Below are positions 26,236-35,552 of a stretch of DNA of 64,000 bases, one piece after another. Position 1 is the first letter of the stretch. Every line of letters starts with the position of its first letter. This stretch comes from Mesoflavibacter sp. (GTDB taxonomy: Bacteria > Pseudomonadota > Alphaproteobacteria > UBA8366 > Aestuariispiraceae), in the NCBI GenBank assembly GCA_017792345.1, contig CP051228.1, positions 372,001-436,000 of the forward strand, given 5' to 3'. The translations under genes were made by a program, and so were the position numbers. Below the pieces are notes generated by a model that had not been told where the DNA came from, searched no databases, and worked only from the letters and a program-made list of their open reading frames with translations.

Positions 26236-26283
26236 CACCGTGCCGTCCGGTTCGTCGGAAGGCCAATGGAGTGGGAGGCTAAG

Positions 26284-27372
26284 ATGACGTATGGGAAAAT
26301 GACGGCGCTGATGGCGTCAGCAGCGTTTTTGGGGGCGGTGGCGCTTCCGGGGGCGGCGGTTCAGGCAGAGACGCTGCGGCTGTTGACCTGGGGCTCGTAT
26401 GCGCCGGAGGAAGTGATCCAGAAATTCGAGGAGAAATACCCCGATATCGATGTCGAGGTGACCTTTTCGAACAACGAGGAAATGATCGCCAAGCTGCGGG
26501 CGACCGGCGGGGCGGGGTTCGATCTGGCCCAGCCGAGCCATGACCGCATCTATGCGGCGCAGCTGGAATACAATATCTACAAGCCGATGGACCTGTCGAA
26601 GATCGATACCTCGATCTATGAGGAAAAGCTGCTGGACGGGGTCAAGGCGAACACGACCATCGACGGCGAGGTCTATTCGGTCCCCCACCAATGGGGCACG
26701 TCGGGTCTGATGGCCGACAAGACCAAGGCGCCTGACTTCAAGGGCTGGGGCGATCTGTGCGACCCGCAATACAAGGGCCGGACGTCGATGCGCCTGAAGC
26801 GCACGATCCTGTTGGGCACGGCCTTCGCCATGGGCGAGGACCCGTTCGCGGCCTATGCCGACCTGGACAAGTATCAGGCAATTTTGGACAAGGTCGTCGA
26901 CAAGCTGATCGAGTGCAAAGACAATGTGAAGGCCTATTGGAAGGGCGGGGACGATCTGTCGGCGCTGATGCTGTCGGGTGAGATCGTGGCGTCGGAAACG
27001 TGGGATTCCACGGCCTTCCGCCTGTACAGCCAGAACCCGAACATCGTCTTCGTGCCGCCGGCGACCGGCGCGCTGGCCTGGATCGACACCTTCACCTTGC
27101 CGCGCAAGGGCGAGGCGGACGATGCGGCCTATAAGTGGATCAACTTCGTCATGCAGCCGGAAATCGTCGAGCTGATGTCCGCCAGCAGCGGCGGCACCTC
27201 GGCCCGCAAGGGTGGCCGCGATCTGCTGCCGGCCGACAAAAAGGCGGCGGTCAACGCGGCCTTCACGGACGAGGATATCGCCAATCTGCAGTTCTTCGCC
27301 AACATTCCCCCGGGCGTGGAGGATATGGAAGGCAAGGCGCTGGAGAAGATCAAGGCGGCGACGGGCGGCTGA
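26284..27372 (+). CDS. Polyamine-type ABC transporter substrate-binding protein, PotD/PotF-like
   Basis: A 362-residue periplasmic protein: signal peptide (about 1-27, cleaved after QA), then LRLLTWGSYAPEEVIQKFEEKY and FDLAQPSHDRIYAAQLEYNIYKPMDL, patterns of the spermidine/putrescine binding family; WIDTFTLPRKGEADDAAYKWINFVMQPE lies near the end. It starts a four-gene transporter operon. The ATG at 26284 follows GGGAGG and was chosen over one six codons upstream. The ligand may be putrescine, spermidine or another amine. Confidence 0.88.
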   Translation: MTYGKMTALMASAAFLGAVALPGAAVQAETLRLLTWGSYAPEEVIQKFEEKYPDIDVEVTFSNNEEMIAKLRATGGAGFDLAQPSHDRIYAAQLEYNIYKPMDLSKIDTSIYEEKLLDGVKANTTIDGEVYSVPHQWGTSGLMADKTKAPDFKGWGDLCDPQYKGRTSMRLKRTILLGTAFAMGEDPFAAYADLDKYQAILDKVVDKLIECKDNVKAYWKGGDDLSALMLSGEIVASETWDSTAFRLYSQNPNIVFVPPATGALAWIDTFTLPRKGEADDAAYKWINFVMQPEIVELMSASSGGTSARKGGRDLLPADKKAAVNAAFTDEDIANLQFFANIPPGVEDMEGKALEKIKAATGG

Positions 27373-27408
27373 CGCCCCCCGGTGGCCTAGACTTTGGTCC
27401 CAACCTTC

Positions 27409-27453
27409 GGGGAAGCCGCCCTCCTCCTTGCGGCGGCTTCCCCATTCGTTTTT
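27409..27453 (+). terminator. Intercistronic hairpin, partial terminator
   Basis: A perfect 12-bp stem, GGGGAAGCCGCC (27409-27420) with GGCGGCTTCCCC (27432-27443), is followed by ATTCGTTTTT. It lies between the binding-protein gene and its ATPase. The expected effect is partial termination or 3'-end protection giving more binding protein than membrane components. Confidence 0.75.
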
Positions 27454-27492
27454 CACTATTCAGTCCGTTGATTTCAGACGATGGGGGGCGCG

Positions 27493-28647
27493 ATGACGTC
27501 CGGTCCGGTTTCCGATTTGGAATGTGCCAATATCTCGAAGAATTTCGGTCCGATCCGGGCCGTCGACGATGTGTCCTTTGAAATCCCCAGCGGGTCGTTC
27601 TTTTCGATCCTGGGCCCGTCAGGCTGCGGCAAGACCACGTTGATGCGGATGATCGCGGGGTTCGAGACACCCAGCGCCGGGGATATCCGGATCAAGGGCA
27701 AGTCGGTCGTCGCCGCCCCGCCGAACAAGCGCAATGTGAAGATGGTGTTCCAGCACCTGGCGCTGTTCCCGATGATGAATGTGTTCGAGAACATCGCCTA
27801 TGGCCTGCGCTGCAGCGGGACGCCGAAATCCGACATTCCGGGCAAGGTGCAGAATGTGCTGGACCGTATCGCCCTGCCCGATGTCGGCCAGCGCGAGATC
27901 CATCAGCTGTCCGGCGGCCAGAAACAGCGTATCGCCATCGCGCGCTGCATGGTGCTGGACCCCGATGTGCTGTTGCTGGACGAACCGCTGGGCGCGCTGG
28001 ATCTGAAGCTGCGCGAGGCGATGAAGATCGAATTGAAGCTGCTGCAGCATCAGTTCAACACGACCTTCGTCTATATCACCCACGATCAGTCGGAAGCCCT
28101 GGTTATGTCCGACCGGGTGGCGGTCATGAACAATGGCCGTTTCGAGCAGATCGGCCGGCCGCAGGAACTCTATCACGCCCCGACCAGCGCCTTCGTTGCC
28201 GGCTTCGTCGGCGACAGCAACCGCTGGGCCGGGCGCGTGGTCGATGCCGACGCGCAATCGGCCAAGATCGAAACCGCCGACGGGCTGGTGACCGAATGCG
28301 CCCAGCGCGCGGTGCATTCGCTGTCCGGCGGCGACGCGGTGGACCTGTTCGTGCGGCCCGAATTCATCGCGGTCGGCCGCCAGGACGCATCCCGGGAAGG
28401 GGCGGCGGCGGGCGGCACCACGCTGACCGGGACCGTCGACAGCATCCTGTTCAACGGCGCGAACAGCCGCGTCCTGGTGCGCAGCGCGTCCAACGCGCTG
28501 ATCGAGGCCGATGTGACCCTGACCGGCGGCGATGCTGATTTCCGGGAGGGCGATTCCGTCGCGCTGACCTGGTCGGCGCGAAACGCCATGGGCTTCCGCA
28601 GCGACGGGTCCCGGGCCGGTGGGACGGCGGGAGGAAACGCAGCATGA
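27493..28647 (+). CDS. Polyamine-type ABC transporter ATP-binding protein, PotA/PotG-like
   Basis: A 384-residue ATPase: Walker A GPSGCGKTT, Q-loop FQHLALFPMMNV, signature LSGGQKQRIAIARC, Walker B LLLDEPLGALD, then a C-terminal TOBE-type regulatory domain (about 255-370). It energises the permeases that follow; its stop overlaps the first permease start (ATGA). The ATG at 27493 is preceded by GGGGGG; an ATG four codons upstream is equally in frame but lacks such a site. Confidence 0.9.
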   Translation: MTSGPVSDLECANISKNFGPIRAVDDVSFEIPSGSFFSILGPSGCGKTTLMRMIAGFETPSAGDIRIKGKSVVAAPPNKRNVKMVFQHLALFPMMNVFENIAYGLRCSGTPKSDIPGKVQNVLDRIALPDVGQREIHQLSGGQKQRIAIARCMVLDPDVLLLDEPLGALDLKLREAMKIELKLLQHQFNTTFVYITHDQSEALVMSDRVAVMNNGRFEQIGRPQELYHAPTSAFVAGFVGDSNRWAGRVVDADAQSAKIETADGLVTECAQRAVHSLSGGDAVDLFVRPEFIAVGRQDASREGAAAGGTTLTGTVDSILFNGANSRVLVRSASNALIEADVTLTGGDADFREGDSVALTWSARNAMGFRSDGSRAGGTAGGNAA

Positions 28648-29513
28648 GCCAGCGCGACATCAAGCGCCTGACGCTGTTCCTGCTCTTCGCGCCCTTCGCG
28701 CTGTGGATCCTGCTGCTGATCGTCCTGCCGCATATCGGCATGGGGTATCTGGCGCTGCGCGAGAAGATCGGGCCGCGGCAATACGAGTTCGGCTTCGGCA
28801 ATTTCGTCGAATTCGCGATGGAGCCGATCTATTGGAACACGCTGCTGCGCACCGGCAGCATGTCGCTGCTGGTCACCGCGCTGGCGCTGATCGTCGGCTT
28901 CCCCATCGCCTATTACATCGCCAAGATCGCCAACTACCGGACGCGCGGGGCGATGTTCCTTCTGTGTCTGATCCCGCTCTGGGTCAGCGATCTGATCCGC
29001 GCCTTCGGCTGGATCCTGCTGCTGCGCGAGACGGGGGTGATTTCCTCCTCGCTGCAGGCGATCGGGCTGATCGATGCGCCGGTGGAACTGCTCTATAACG
29101 ACGTCACCGTGGTGATCGGCCTGGTCTATACGGTCATGCTGTTCATGATCGTACCCCTGGTCTCGACCCTGGACGGCATGGACAATTCGATGATCGAGGC
29201 CGGGTATAATCTGGGCGGCAGCGGGCTGACCGTGCTGCGCCGGATCATCATTCCCTATGCCATGCCGGGCATCGTGTCGGGCTGCATCATCGTCTTCATG
29301 CTGACGGCGGGCAGCTATCTGACGCCGATCCTGCTGGGCGGCAAGAATTCAAGCTGGTTCACCGAGATGATCTATGAACAGTTCATCACCCGCTATAACT
29401 GGGAGGCCGGGGCGACCTTCGGCTTCCTGCTGCTGGCCTTCACCTCGCTGGTGGTCTGGCTCGGCCTGAAGCTCTCGCGCCAGACGCTGGCCGGGACCGT
29501 GGCGCGGAGTTGA
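28644..29513 (+). CDS. Polyamine-type ABC transporter permease, PotB/PotH-like
   Basis: A 289-residue BPD-type permease with about six helices. The coupling motif near EAGYNLGGSGLTVLRRIIIPYAMPGI fits the EAA loop. It forms a heterodimer with the next gene's product. The four-base ATGA overlap with the ATPase gene fixes its start. Confidence 0.9.
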   Translation: MSQRDIKRLTLFLLFAPFALWILLLIVLPHIGMGYLALREKIGPRQYEFGFGNFVEFAMEPIYWNTLLRTGSMSLLVTALALIVGFPIAYYIAKIANYRTRGAMFLLCLIPLWVSDLIRAFGWILLLRETGVISSSLQAIGLIDAPVELLYNDVTVVIGLVYTVMLFMIVPLVSTLDGMDNSMIEAGYNLGGSGLTVLRRIIIPYAMPGIVSGCIIVFMLTAGSYLTPILLGGKNSSWFTEMIYEQFITRYNWEAGATFGFLLLAFTSLVVWLGLKLSRQTLAGTVARS

Positions 29514-29517
29514 GGCG

Positions 29518-30378
29518 ATGGGAACCGCACGCGCCAACTGGGCCTTCCTTCTCGGCTACCGCTTCTATGTCGCGGCCTTCTTCGTCTTCCTGGCCGCGCC
29601 CCTGATCGCGGCGGGCAGCTTCGCCTTCAACGATTCCCTGTTCCCGGCGCTGCCCTGGCAGGGTTTCACCCTGGACTGGTTCTTCAACGATACCGAACCG
29701 AAGCTGGGCATGTTCCACGACCGGCGGCTGCTGCGCGGGCTCTATTATTCCTTCGTGATCGCCTGCGGCGTGTCGGCGCTGTCGGTCTTCGTCGGCACCT
29801 GCAACGCCTTCCTGTTCGTCCGCACCGACCTGCCGGCCAAGAACTTCTTCTATATCGTGATGATCGTGCCGCTGGTCATTCCGGGGGTCATCCTGGGCAT
29901 CTCCATCCTGGCCATGGCCAGCCAGTTCGCCAACGGCCTGGAGGAGGCACATGGGATCGAGCTGGGTTTCCTGCGGCCCGGCCTTCCCCTGGTCGTCCTG
30001 GGCCAGTTCTCCTTCATCGCCACCATCACCTCGCTGGTCATCACCGCGCGGCTGCGCAAGTTCGACGCAACGATGGAGGAAGCGGCCTATAATCTGGGCG
30101 CCAGCCGGCTGCGCGTGCTGACGACGATCACCCTGCCCTTCCTGCGGCCGGCCATGATCGCCGCCGGGATCGTCGCCTTCCTGGTCTCTTTCGAGAATTT
30201 CAACACAACTCTTTTCCTGGTGGGTTCCGAATCGCCGTTGACGATTACGATGTTCGATCGTATGGCGAAAGTTGGATCGACGCCGGTGCTGAATGCGGTC
30301 TCATTCTTCCTCATGATAGGCTCCGGCGCCCTCGCACTCGTATCGGTGCTGGTGCAACGCGACAGGACGAAAGTCTGA
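29518..30378 (+). CDS. Polyamine-type ABC transporter permease, PotC/PotI-like
   Basis: A 286-residue permease with six predicted helices and the coupling loop EEAAYNLGASRLRVLTTITLPFLRPA. It starts 4 bases after the other permease gene. The C-terminal part SFFLMIGSGALALVSVLVQR is typical. It completes the importer; the two oxidase genes that follow are likely to act on the imported amine or alcohol. Confidence 0.9.
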   Translation: MGTARANWAFLLGYRFYVAAFFVFLAAPLIAAGSFAFNDSLFPALPWQGFTLDWFFNDTEPKLGMFHDRRLLRGLYYSFVIACGVSALSVFVGTCNAFLFVRTDLPAKNFFYIVMIVPLVIPGVILGISILAMASQFANGLEEAHGIELGFLRPGLPLVVLGQFSFIATITSLVITARLRKFDATMEEAAYNLGASRLRVLTTITLPFLRPAMIAAGIVAFLVSFENFNTTLFLVGSESPLTITMFDRMAKVGSTPVLNAVSFFLMIGSGALALVSVLVQRDRTKV

Positions 30379-30385
30379 CCCTCTC

Positions 30386-31999
30386 ATGGAAATCTATGAC
30401 TACGTGATCGTCGGCGCAGGCTCTGCCGGCTGCGTTCTGGCGAACAGGCTGACCCAGGACGGCAAGAACAAGGTCCTGTTGATCGAGGCCGGTCCCGACG
30501 ACCGCCGCTTCTGGATCCAGGTGCCGATCGGCTATGGCAAATCCTTCTACAATCCGGCCGTCAACTGGATGTACACCACCGAACCGGTCGAGGCCTTCGG
30601 CGGCCGCACCAGCTATTGGCCGCGCGGCAAGGTGCTGGGCGGATCCAGCTCGATCAACGCCATGGTCTATATCCGCGGCCAGGCCCAGGATTACGAGGAT
30701 TGGCGCGAGGCGGGCAATCCCGGCTGGGGCTGGGACGACGTCCTGCCGCTCTATAAGCGCATGGAAAGCCATGCCTGGGGCGAAAGCGAATATCACGGCG
30801 GATCGGGGCCGCTGCATATCCATGTCCCGGCAGACCGCCTGCATCCCAGCTGCGAGCATTTCTTCCGCGCGGGGGAGGAGCTGGGCCTGCCGCGCAATCT
30901 CGACTTCAACGGCGCGGACCAGCGCGGTATCGGCCATTACCAGGTCACGGTGCGCGACGGCATGCGCATGTCCGCCGCCCGCGCCTATCTGTGGCCCGCG
31001 CGCAAGCGCCCCAATCTGCGCATCATCACCAATGCCGAGGCCCGGCGCATCCGGTTCGACGGCAAACGCGTGGCGGGCGTCGACTATGTGAAGGACGGCA
31101 AGACCGTCCAGGTCCGCGCCTCGCGCGAGGTGATCCTGTCCGGCGGCTCGGTCAATTCCCCGAAACTGCTGATGCTCTCCGGGATCGGCGCGGCGGAAGA
31201 CCTGCAGAAGCATGACATCCCGGTGCATCACGACCTGCCCGCCGTCGGGCGCAACCTGCTGGATCATGTCGATTGCGGCGTCATCTATAAGTCCAAGGTC
31301 CCGACCCTGAACGACGAGCTGTACCCGCTATGGGGCAAGCTTTGGGCCGGCATGAAATATGTTCTGGCCCGAAAAGGCCCGCTGTCGCTCAGCGTCAATC
31401 ACGGCGGCGGGTTCTTCTGTGTCGGCCCGGACCAGACGCGCCCGAACATCCAGCTCTATTTCTCCCCGCTCAGCTATACGCGCGTCCCTGCCGGTACCCG
31501 CGCGCTGATGAGCCCGGACCCCTATTCCGCCTTCAATCTCAGCATCTCGCCCTGCCGCCCGACCAGCCGCGGCCAGATCAGCCTGCGCCCGGGCGACCCG
31601 CATGGCGCGCCGGTGATCGAGCCGAATTATCTGTCGACCGATCACGACAAGTTCGAGATCACCGAGGGCATGCGGTTCCTGTTGAAGCTGGGCCGGACCA
31701 ACGCGATGCGGAAGATCGTCGAAGAACCGGTCGAACCCTTCCCGAAGGGCGACGACGACGAATCGCTGATGGAATACATCCGCGGCCGCGCCGTGACCGT
31801 CTTCCACCCGGTCAGCACCTGCAAGATGGGCCCGGCGGGTCCGGACACGGTGGTCGGCCCGGACCTGAAGGTTCATGGCGTGCTCGGCGTCCGCGTCGCG
31901 GATGCGTCGATCTTCCCGACCCTGACGTCCGGCAACACCAACGCCCCGTCCATCATGGTCGGCGAAAAGGCTAGCGACCTAATCCTGAGCGACCGGTAA
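30386..31999 (+). CDS. GMC-family oxidoreductase, choline/alcohol dehydrogenase-like
   Basis: A 537-residue FAD enzyme: the Rossmann motif DYVIVGAGSAGCVLANRL at the N-terminus, the GMC signature GRTSYWPRGKVLGGSSSINAMVYIRG (about 73-98), and the catalytic HPVSTCKMGP with downstream NTNAPS. The family oxidises primary alcohols such as choline to aldehydes. It begins 7 bases after the last permease gene and is probably in the same operon, hinting that the transported solute is an amino alcohol or is turned into one. The substrate is not determined. Confidence 0.88.
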   Translation: MEIYDYVIVGAGSAGCVLANRLTQDGKNKVLLIEAGPDDRRFWIQVPIGYGKSFYNPAVNWMYTTEPVEAFGGRTSYWPRGKVLGGSSSINAMVYIRGQAQDYEDWREAGNPGWGWDDVLPLYKRMESHAWGESEYHGGSGPLHIHVPADRLHPSCEHFFRAGEELGLPRNLDFNGADQRGIGHYQVTVRDGMRMSAARAYLWPARKRPNLRIITNAEARRIRFDGKRVAGVDYVKDGKTVQVRASREVILSGGSVNSPKLLMLSGIGAAEDLQKHDIPVHHDLPAVGRNLLDHVDCGVIYKSKVPTLNDELYPLWGKLWAGMKYVLARKGPLSLSVNHGGGFFCVGPDQTRPNIQLYFSPLSYTRVPAGTRALMSPDPYSAFNLSISPCRPTSRGQISLRPGDPHGAPVIEPNYLSTDHDKFEITEGMRFLLKLGRTNAMRKIVEEPVEPFPKGDDDESLMEYIRGRAVTVFHPVSTCKMGPAGPDTVVGPDLKVHGVLGVRVADASIFPTLTSGNTNAPSIMVGEKASDLILSDR

Positions 32000-32050
32000 G
32001 GGCCAGTTACCACAAATGCGCTGTCGCGGCCCCGCCCATCCGGGCGCCGG

Positions 32051-33346
32051 TTATAATCCCGTCGCGTCCAGCAGGCGGTACCAGGCGACGGATGCGGCCA
32101 GGAACCAGGGCTTGCCGGTATAGAGCGGACGGGTCGTGAAGGACGTGTCCTGCAGCGGCGAATAACCGTCCTCGCGGCCCAGCACCTGCAGCCCGGTCTT
32201 CATGCCCAGATAGCTGGCCATCGACACGCCCGACCCACAATAGCCCATGGCGTAATACATCCCGTCGCGGCGCCCCAGATGGGCCATCGTCCCGAACGTA
32301 TAGGCGACCGTCCCCATCCAGGAATGGCTGACGCCGACCCCGGCCAATTGCGGGAACAGGCGCAGCAGTTCCCGGTGCAGCCGCGCACCGCTGAGCTTCG
32401 GGTCGATCTCGCCATTCGTCACCCTTCCGCCGAAGAGGATACGGCTGCGGTCCGGCGACGGGCGGTAGTAATAGACGACCTTGCGGCTGTCGCTGACGAT
32501 CCGGTCCTTCGGCATGACCTCGTCCATCACCGCCGAGTCGATCCGGTCCGTCGCGATGACATAACTGCCGATCGGGATGACCCGGCGCCGCTGCCACGGG
32601 GTCAGGGGCCCGGTATAACCGTTGGTCGCGATGACGACATCGCGCGCCCGCACCGTTCCCCCCGGCACATGGACCGTGAAACCGCTGCTTTCCTGGTCGA
32701 TCCGCGTCACCGGGCTGTTCACCCGGACCGTCGCGCCTGCGTCCAGAACCTTCCGCAGCAGCCCGGCATGGTACCGGCCGGGATCCAGCGAGGCATGGGC
32801 CTCGAAAACGACCCCGCCATGATAGACATCGGTGCCCAGTTCGCCGCGCTGTTCGGTTCGCGGGACGATATGGGCGGGTACTTCCAGCCCCTTCGGCTGG
32901 TTTTCGATCTCGCGCGCCAGCTTCTCGAAACGCCGCGCACTATGGGCGGCGTGGAACCGGCCCGGCACCTTGAAGTCGCAGTCGATGCCCTCCTCGCCGA
33001 CAAAATGCTGAATCCAGGACAGGGCGTCGCGCCCCTCTTTCAGGATCGCGAAAGCCGCCGCCTCGCCATACAGCTTGGACAGCGCGCCATAGTCCGGCTT
33101 GATGCTGGTGCTGATCTGACCGCCATTGCGCGTCGAACAACCGAAGCCCGCGGCCTCCGCATCGAAGACCAGGGTCGACCGGCCGCCCCGGGCCGTCTGC
33201 AGCGCGGCGTTCAATCCGGTATAGCCGGACCCCACCACGACGACATCGACCGATGTCGGCAAATCGCCCTGCGGCAGATCGGGGCGTGGCGTTCGCTCCC
33301 ACCAATAGGGATAGGGTTTGAACGCATTGGGGCTTTCTTCACTCAT
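32051..33346 (-). CDS. FAD-dependent amine oxidoreductase, PuuB-like
   Basis: A 431-residue DAO-fold flavoenzyme: VDVVVVGSGYTGLNAALQTARGG dinucleotide-binding motif, the FGCSTRNGGQIS loop for FAD, and AYTFGTMAHLGRRDGMYYAMGYCGSGVSMASYLG near the C-terminus. This matches gamma-glutamylputrescine oxidase and its relatives, which oxidise amines to aldehydes with release of hydrogen peroxide. It converges on the GMC gene beside the polyamine-type transporter, supporting an amine-catabolic theme. No glutamylpolyamine ligase gene is seen. Confidence 0.85.
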   Translation of the reverse strand: MSEESPNAFKPYPYWWERTPRPDLPQGDLPTSVDVVVVGSGYTGLNAALQTARGGRSTLVFDAEAAGFGCSTRNGGQISTSIKPDYGALSKLYGEAAAFAILKEGRDALSWIQHFVGEEGIDCDFKVPGRFHAAHSARRFEKLAREIENQPKGLEVPAHIVPRTEQRGELGTDVYHGGVVFEAHASLDPGRYHAGLLRKVLDAGATVRVNSPVTRIDQESSGFTVHVPGGTVRARDVVIATNGYTGPLTPWQRRRVIPIGSYVIATDRIDSAVMDEVMPKDRIVSDSRKVVYYYRPSPDRSRILFGGRVTNGEIDPKLSGARLHRELLRLFPQLAGVGVSHSWMGTVAYTFGTMAHLGRRDGMYYAMGYCGSGVSMASYLGMKTGLQVLGREDGYSPLQDTSFTTRPLYTGKPWFLAASVAWYRLLDATGL

Positions 33347-33446
33347 ACCGGACTACCGCCTGAGACATCTGAACCGGACTGCAGTGTGCCCGTCGAATTC
33401 AATCCCGTGGAGGGCCAATTTCACCCCAAGGTCAGACCATGCGCCA

Positions 33447-34685
33447 TCATGCGGGCAGATCGCGCAGACGATTAGCCAGGAACCGCTTCTCCGGCTCCTG
33501 TTCGGCCAGATTCAACGCGGTCCGATAGGCGTCGCGGGCCTCCCCATACCGGCCCAACCGGCGCAGCAAATCCGCCTTGGCGGAATGCAGCAGGTGATAG
33601 CCGCGCAATTGCCCCTGCGCCGCGATGGCTTCGATCTGCGCCAGACCGGCCGCCGGACCGTCGCGCATCGCCACGGCCACCGCACGGTTCAAATCGACGA
33701 CCGGCGACGCCACGATTTGGGTCAGCGCGTCATAGATCTGAACGATCCGGCCCCAATCCGTGTCCTCGGGCCGCGCGGCACGGGCATGCTCGGCGGCAAT
33801 GGCGGCCTGCAGCGTATAGGGTCCGACCCGGCCGCTGCGGAACGCGTCCCCTAGCAGTGCCAGCCCTTCGTCGATCGCATCCTGCCGCCAAAGGCTGCGG
33901 TCCTGCTCGTCCAGCAGGATCAGGTCGCCGTCCGAGGTCGCCCGCGCCTCCCGCCTGGAATTCTGCAACAGCATCAATGCCAGCAGACCGGTCACTTCCG
34001 GCTCGGCCAGCATCTGGCGCAGCAGCCGTGCCAGACGGATCGCCTCCCCGGTCAGATCGACCCGGGTCAGGCTGTTCCCGGACGACGCCGAATAACCTTC
34101 GTTGAAGACCAGATAGACGACCTGCAGCACGCTTCCCAGCCGCTCTGCCAGGGCACCCGCTTCCGGGACCGCGTAGGGGATGCGCGCGTCGCGGATCTTG
34201 GCCTTGGCCCGCACGATGCGCTGCGCCAGGGTCGGCGCGCCGGTCAGAAAGGCGCGCGCGATTTCTTCCGTGGTCAGGCCGCAAACCTCGCGCAGCGTCA
34301 GCGCGATCCGGGCGTCGGCCGCCAGCGCCGGGTGACAGCAGGTAAAGATCAGGCGCAGATAGTCGTCTTCGATCTGCGGCCGGTCGTCCGGGTCGTCGTC
34401 GGTTCCCTCGTCATAGAGTCGGTCGGCCAACTCCCCCTGGGCGGCGTCGAACCGGGCGCGCCGCCGCAGTTTGTCGATCGCCTTGAACCGTCCGGTGGAA
34501 ACCAGCCAGGCCCTGGGATTGTCCGGCACCCCGTCCCGTGCCCAACGCTCCGCCGCGACCGCGAAAGCATCCTGCAAGGCCTCCTCGGCCAAATCAAAAT
34601 CCCCCAGCAACCGGATCAGCGTCGCCAGGACCTGCCGCGAGTCGCGGCGGTAGAGATCGTCGATCGAAACCGGCGCGAGGGTCAC
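33447..34685 (-). CDS. ECF42-like RNA polymerase sigma factor with C-terminal TPR-like extension
   Basis: A 412-residue sigma factor. Region 2 (RLLGDFDLAEEALQDAFAVAAERW) and region 4 (LTLREVCGLTTEEIARAFLTGAPTLAQRIVRAKAKIRDA) are standard ECF; a 200-residue helical C-terminus rich in TPR-like patterns follows (GYHLLHSAKADLLRRLGRYGEARDAYRTAL). That extension and the adjoining YCII/DGPF genes define the ECF42 group, which lacks a usual anti-sigma factor. The GTG at 34685 overlaps the YCII stop as GTGA; an upstream TTG would overlap more. Confidence 0.9.
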   Translation of the reverse strand: MTLAPVSIDDLYRRDSRQVLATLIRLLGDFDLAEEALQDAFAVAAERWARDGVPDNPRAWLVSTGRFKAIDKLRRRARFDAAQGELADRLYDEGTDDDPDDRPQIEDDYLRLIFTCCHPALAADARIALTLREVCGLTTEEIARAFLTGAPTLAQRIVRAKAKIRDARIPYAVPEAGALAERLGSVLQVVYLVFNEGYSASSGNSLTRVDLTGEAIRLARLLRQMLAEPEVTGLLALMLLQNSRREARATSDGDLILLDEQDRSLWRQDAIDEGLALLGDAFRSGRVGPYTLQAAIAAEHARAARPEDTDWGRIVQIYDALTQIVASPVVDLNRAVAVAMRDGPAAGLAQIEAIAAQGQLRGYHLLHSAKADLLRRLGRYGEARDAYRTALNLAEQEPEKRFLANRLRDLPA

Positions 34686-35044
34686 GGCTGAACGCAGCAA
34701 TCCGGGCTGATCGGGCGGACTTCGACACTGCCGGTCCGGGCCGATGGGATGCGGCCGGCGATGCGGATCGCTTCGTTCAGGTCACGCGCCTCGATCAAAT
34801 AGAACCCGCCCAATTGCTCCTTGGTTTCCGCGAAGGGCCCGTCCGTTACGGACAGATTGCCGTTCCTCAACCGGACCGTCGTCGCATCTTGGACCGGCCG
34901 CAGGGCATCCGACGCGATCAGATTTCCGCTCTCCTCCAACTCGTCGTCCAGGGCCAGATGTTCCTTCGCCAAGGATTCGTACTCGTCCGCGGCCATGGCA
35001 CGCAGGCGCGATTCCTCGTTATAGATCAGGCAGATGTATTTCAT
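34682..35044 (-). CDS. YCII/DGPF-domain protein
   Basis: A 120-residue dimeric alpha-beta-barrel protein of the YCII-related family with the signature VTDGPFAETKEQLGGFYLIEA. Such proteins accompany ECF42 sigma factors, probably as partners or signal sensors; biochemical function is unknown. Its stop overlaps the sigma factor start. It is 28% to 50% similar by eye to the next gene upstream, so the pair arose by duplication. Confidence 0.87.
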   Translation of the reverse strand: MKYICLIYNEESRLRAMAADEYESLAKEHLALDDELEESGNLIASDALRPVQDATTVRLRNGNLSVTDGPFAETKEQLGGFYLIEARDLNEAIRIAGRIPSARTGSVEVRPISPDCCVQP

Positions 35045-35062
35045 GACTGTTTATCCCTAGTT

Positions 35063-35413
35063 TCAGACCAGTTCCTTGACCGGCCGGACCTCGATACTGC
35101 CATGGCGGATGCAGGGGCATTTCGCCGCCAGTTGGGTCGCCTCGTCCAGATTATCCGCCTCGACCAGAAAGAATCCGCCCAATTGCTCCTTGGTCTCGGC
35201 AAAGGGGCCGTCGGTCGTCAAGACATCGTCGCCGGGCATCCGCAGGGTCGTCGCCGTGCGCACGGGCTGCAGGGCGTCCGACGCGATGTACTTGCCACGT
35301 TCGCGCAGATAATCGTCATAAGCTAAGGAGTCCCGTACAAGCGCGTCGTACGCATCCGGGGCCATGCGGTCCAACGCGTCCTCATCCAGATAGATCAAAA
35401 ACAGATACCGCAT
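35063..35413 (-). CDS. YCII/DGPF-domain protein, second copy
   Basis: A 116-residue paralogue of the neighbouring YCII protein (TTDGPFAETKEQLGGFFLVEADNLDEATQLAAKCP). It is the first gene of the operon; the order YCII, YCII, ECF sigma is typical of ECF42 loci. The start at 35413 follows GGAGGA 8 bases upstream, which rules out the longer TTG-initiated frame. Confidence 0.87.
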   Translation of the reverse strand: MRYLFLIYLDEDALDRMAPDAYDALVRDSLAYDDYLRERGKYIASDALQPVRTATTLRMPGDDVLTTDGPFAETKEQLGGFFLVEADNLDEATQLAAKCPCIRHGSIEVRPVKELV

Positions 35414-35552
35414 CGTCGGGTCCTCCAATCGGGTTGACGGTTTCGCAAACTGGTCGTTCCGTCAGTCCGGAAATCGACAGCCACCGAAAAAGTTTCACCC
35501 GCCTGTCGAAAATCGTTCCCGCCCGGCGACTAGAGGGCGAAAGGACGATGAC

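Larger units (their letters stand above)
25977..26283. other. Right flank of the AT-rich island and promoter region
   Basis: About 307 bases with no supported gene. It holds the putative minus-strand promoter of the SIR2-HAD gene, AT-rich sequence up to about 26215, the second CCGATCAAT copy (26227-26235), and then normal GC-rich DNA containing GGGAGG, the ribosome site of the binding-protein gene at 26284. No integrase or transposase remnant was recognised. Confidence 0.5.

Noticed and set aside
24000-26260. Prophage or insertion sequence carrying the SIR2-HAD gene
   Set aside because: No integrase, transposase, terminal inverted repeats or phage genes were recognised; only the 9-bp direct repeat and base composition suggest transfer.
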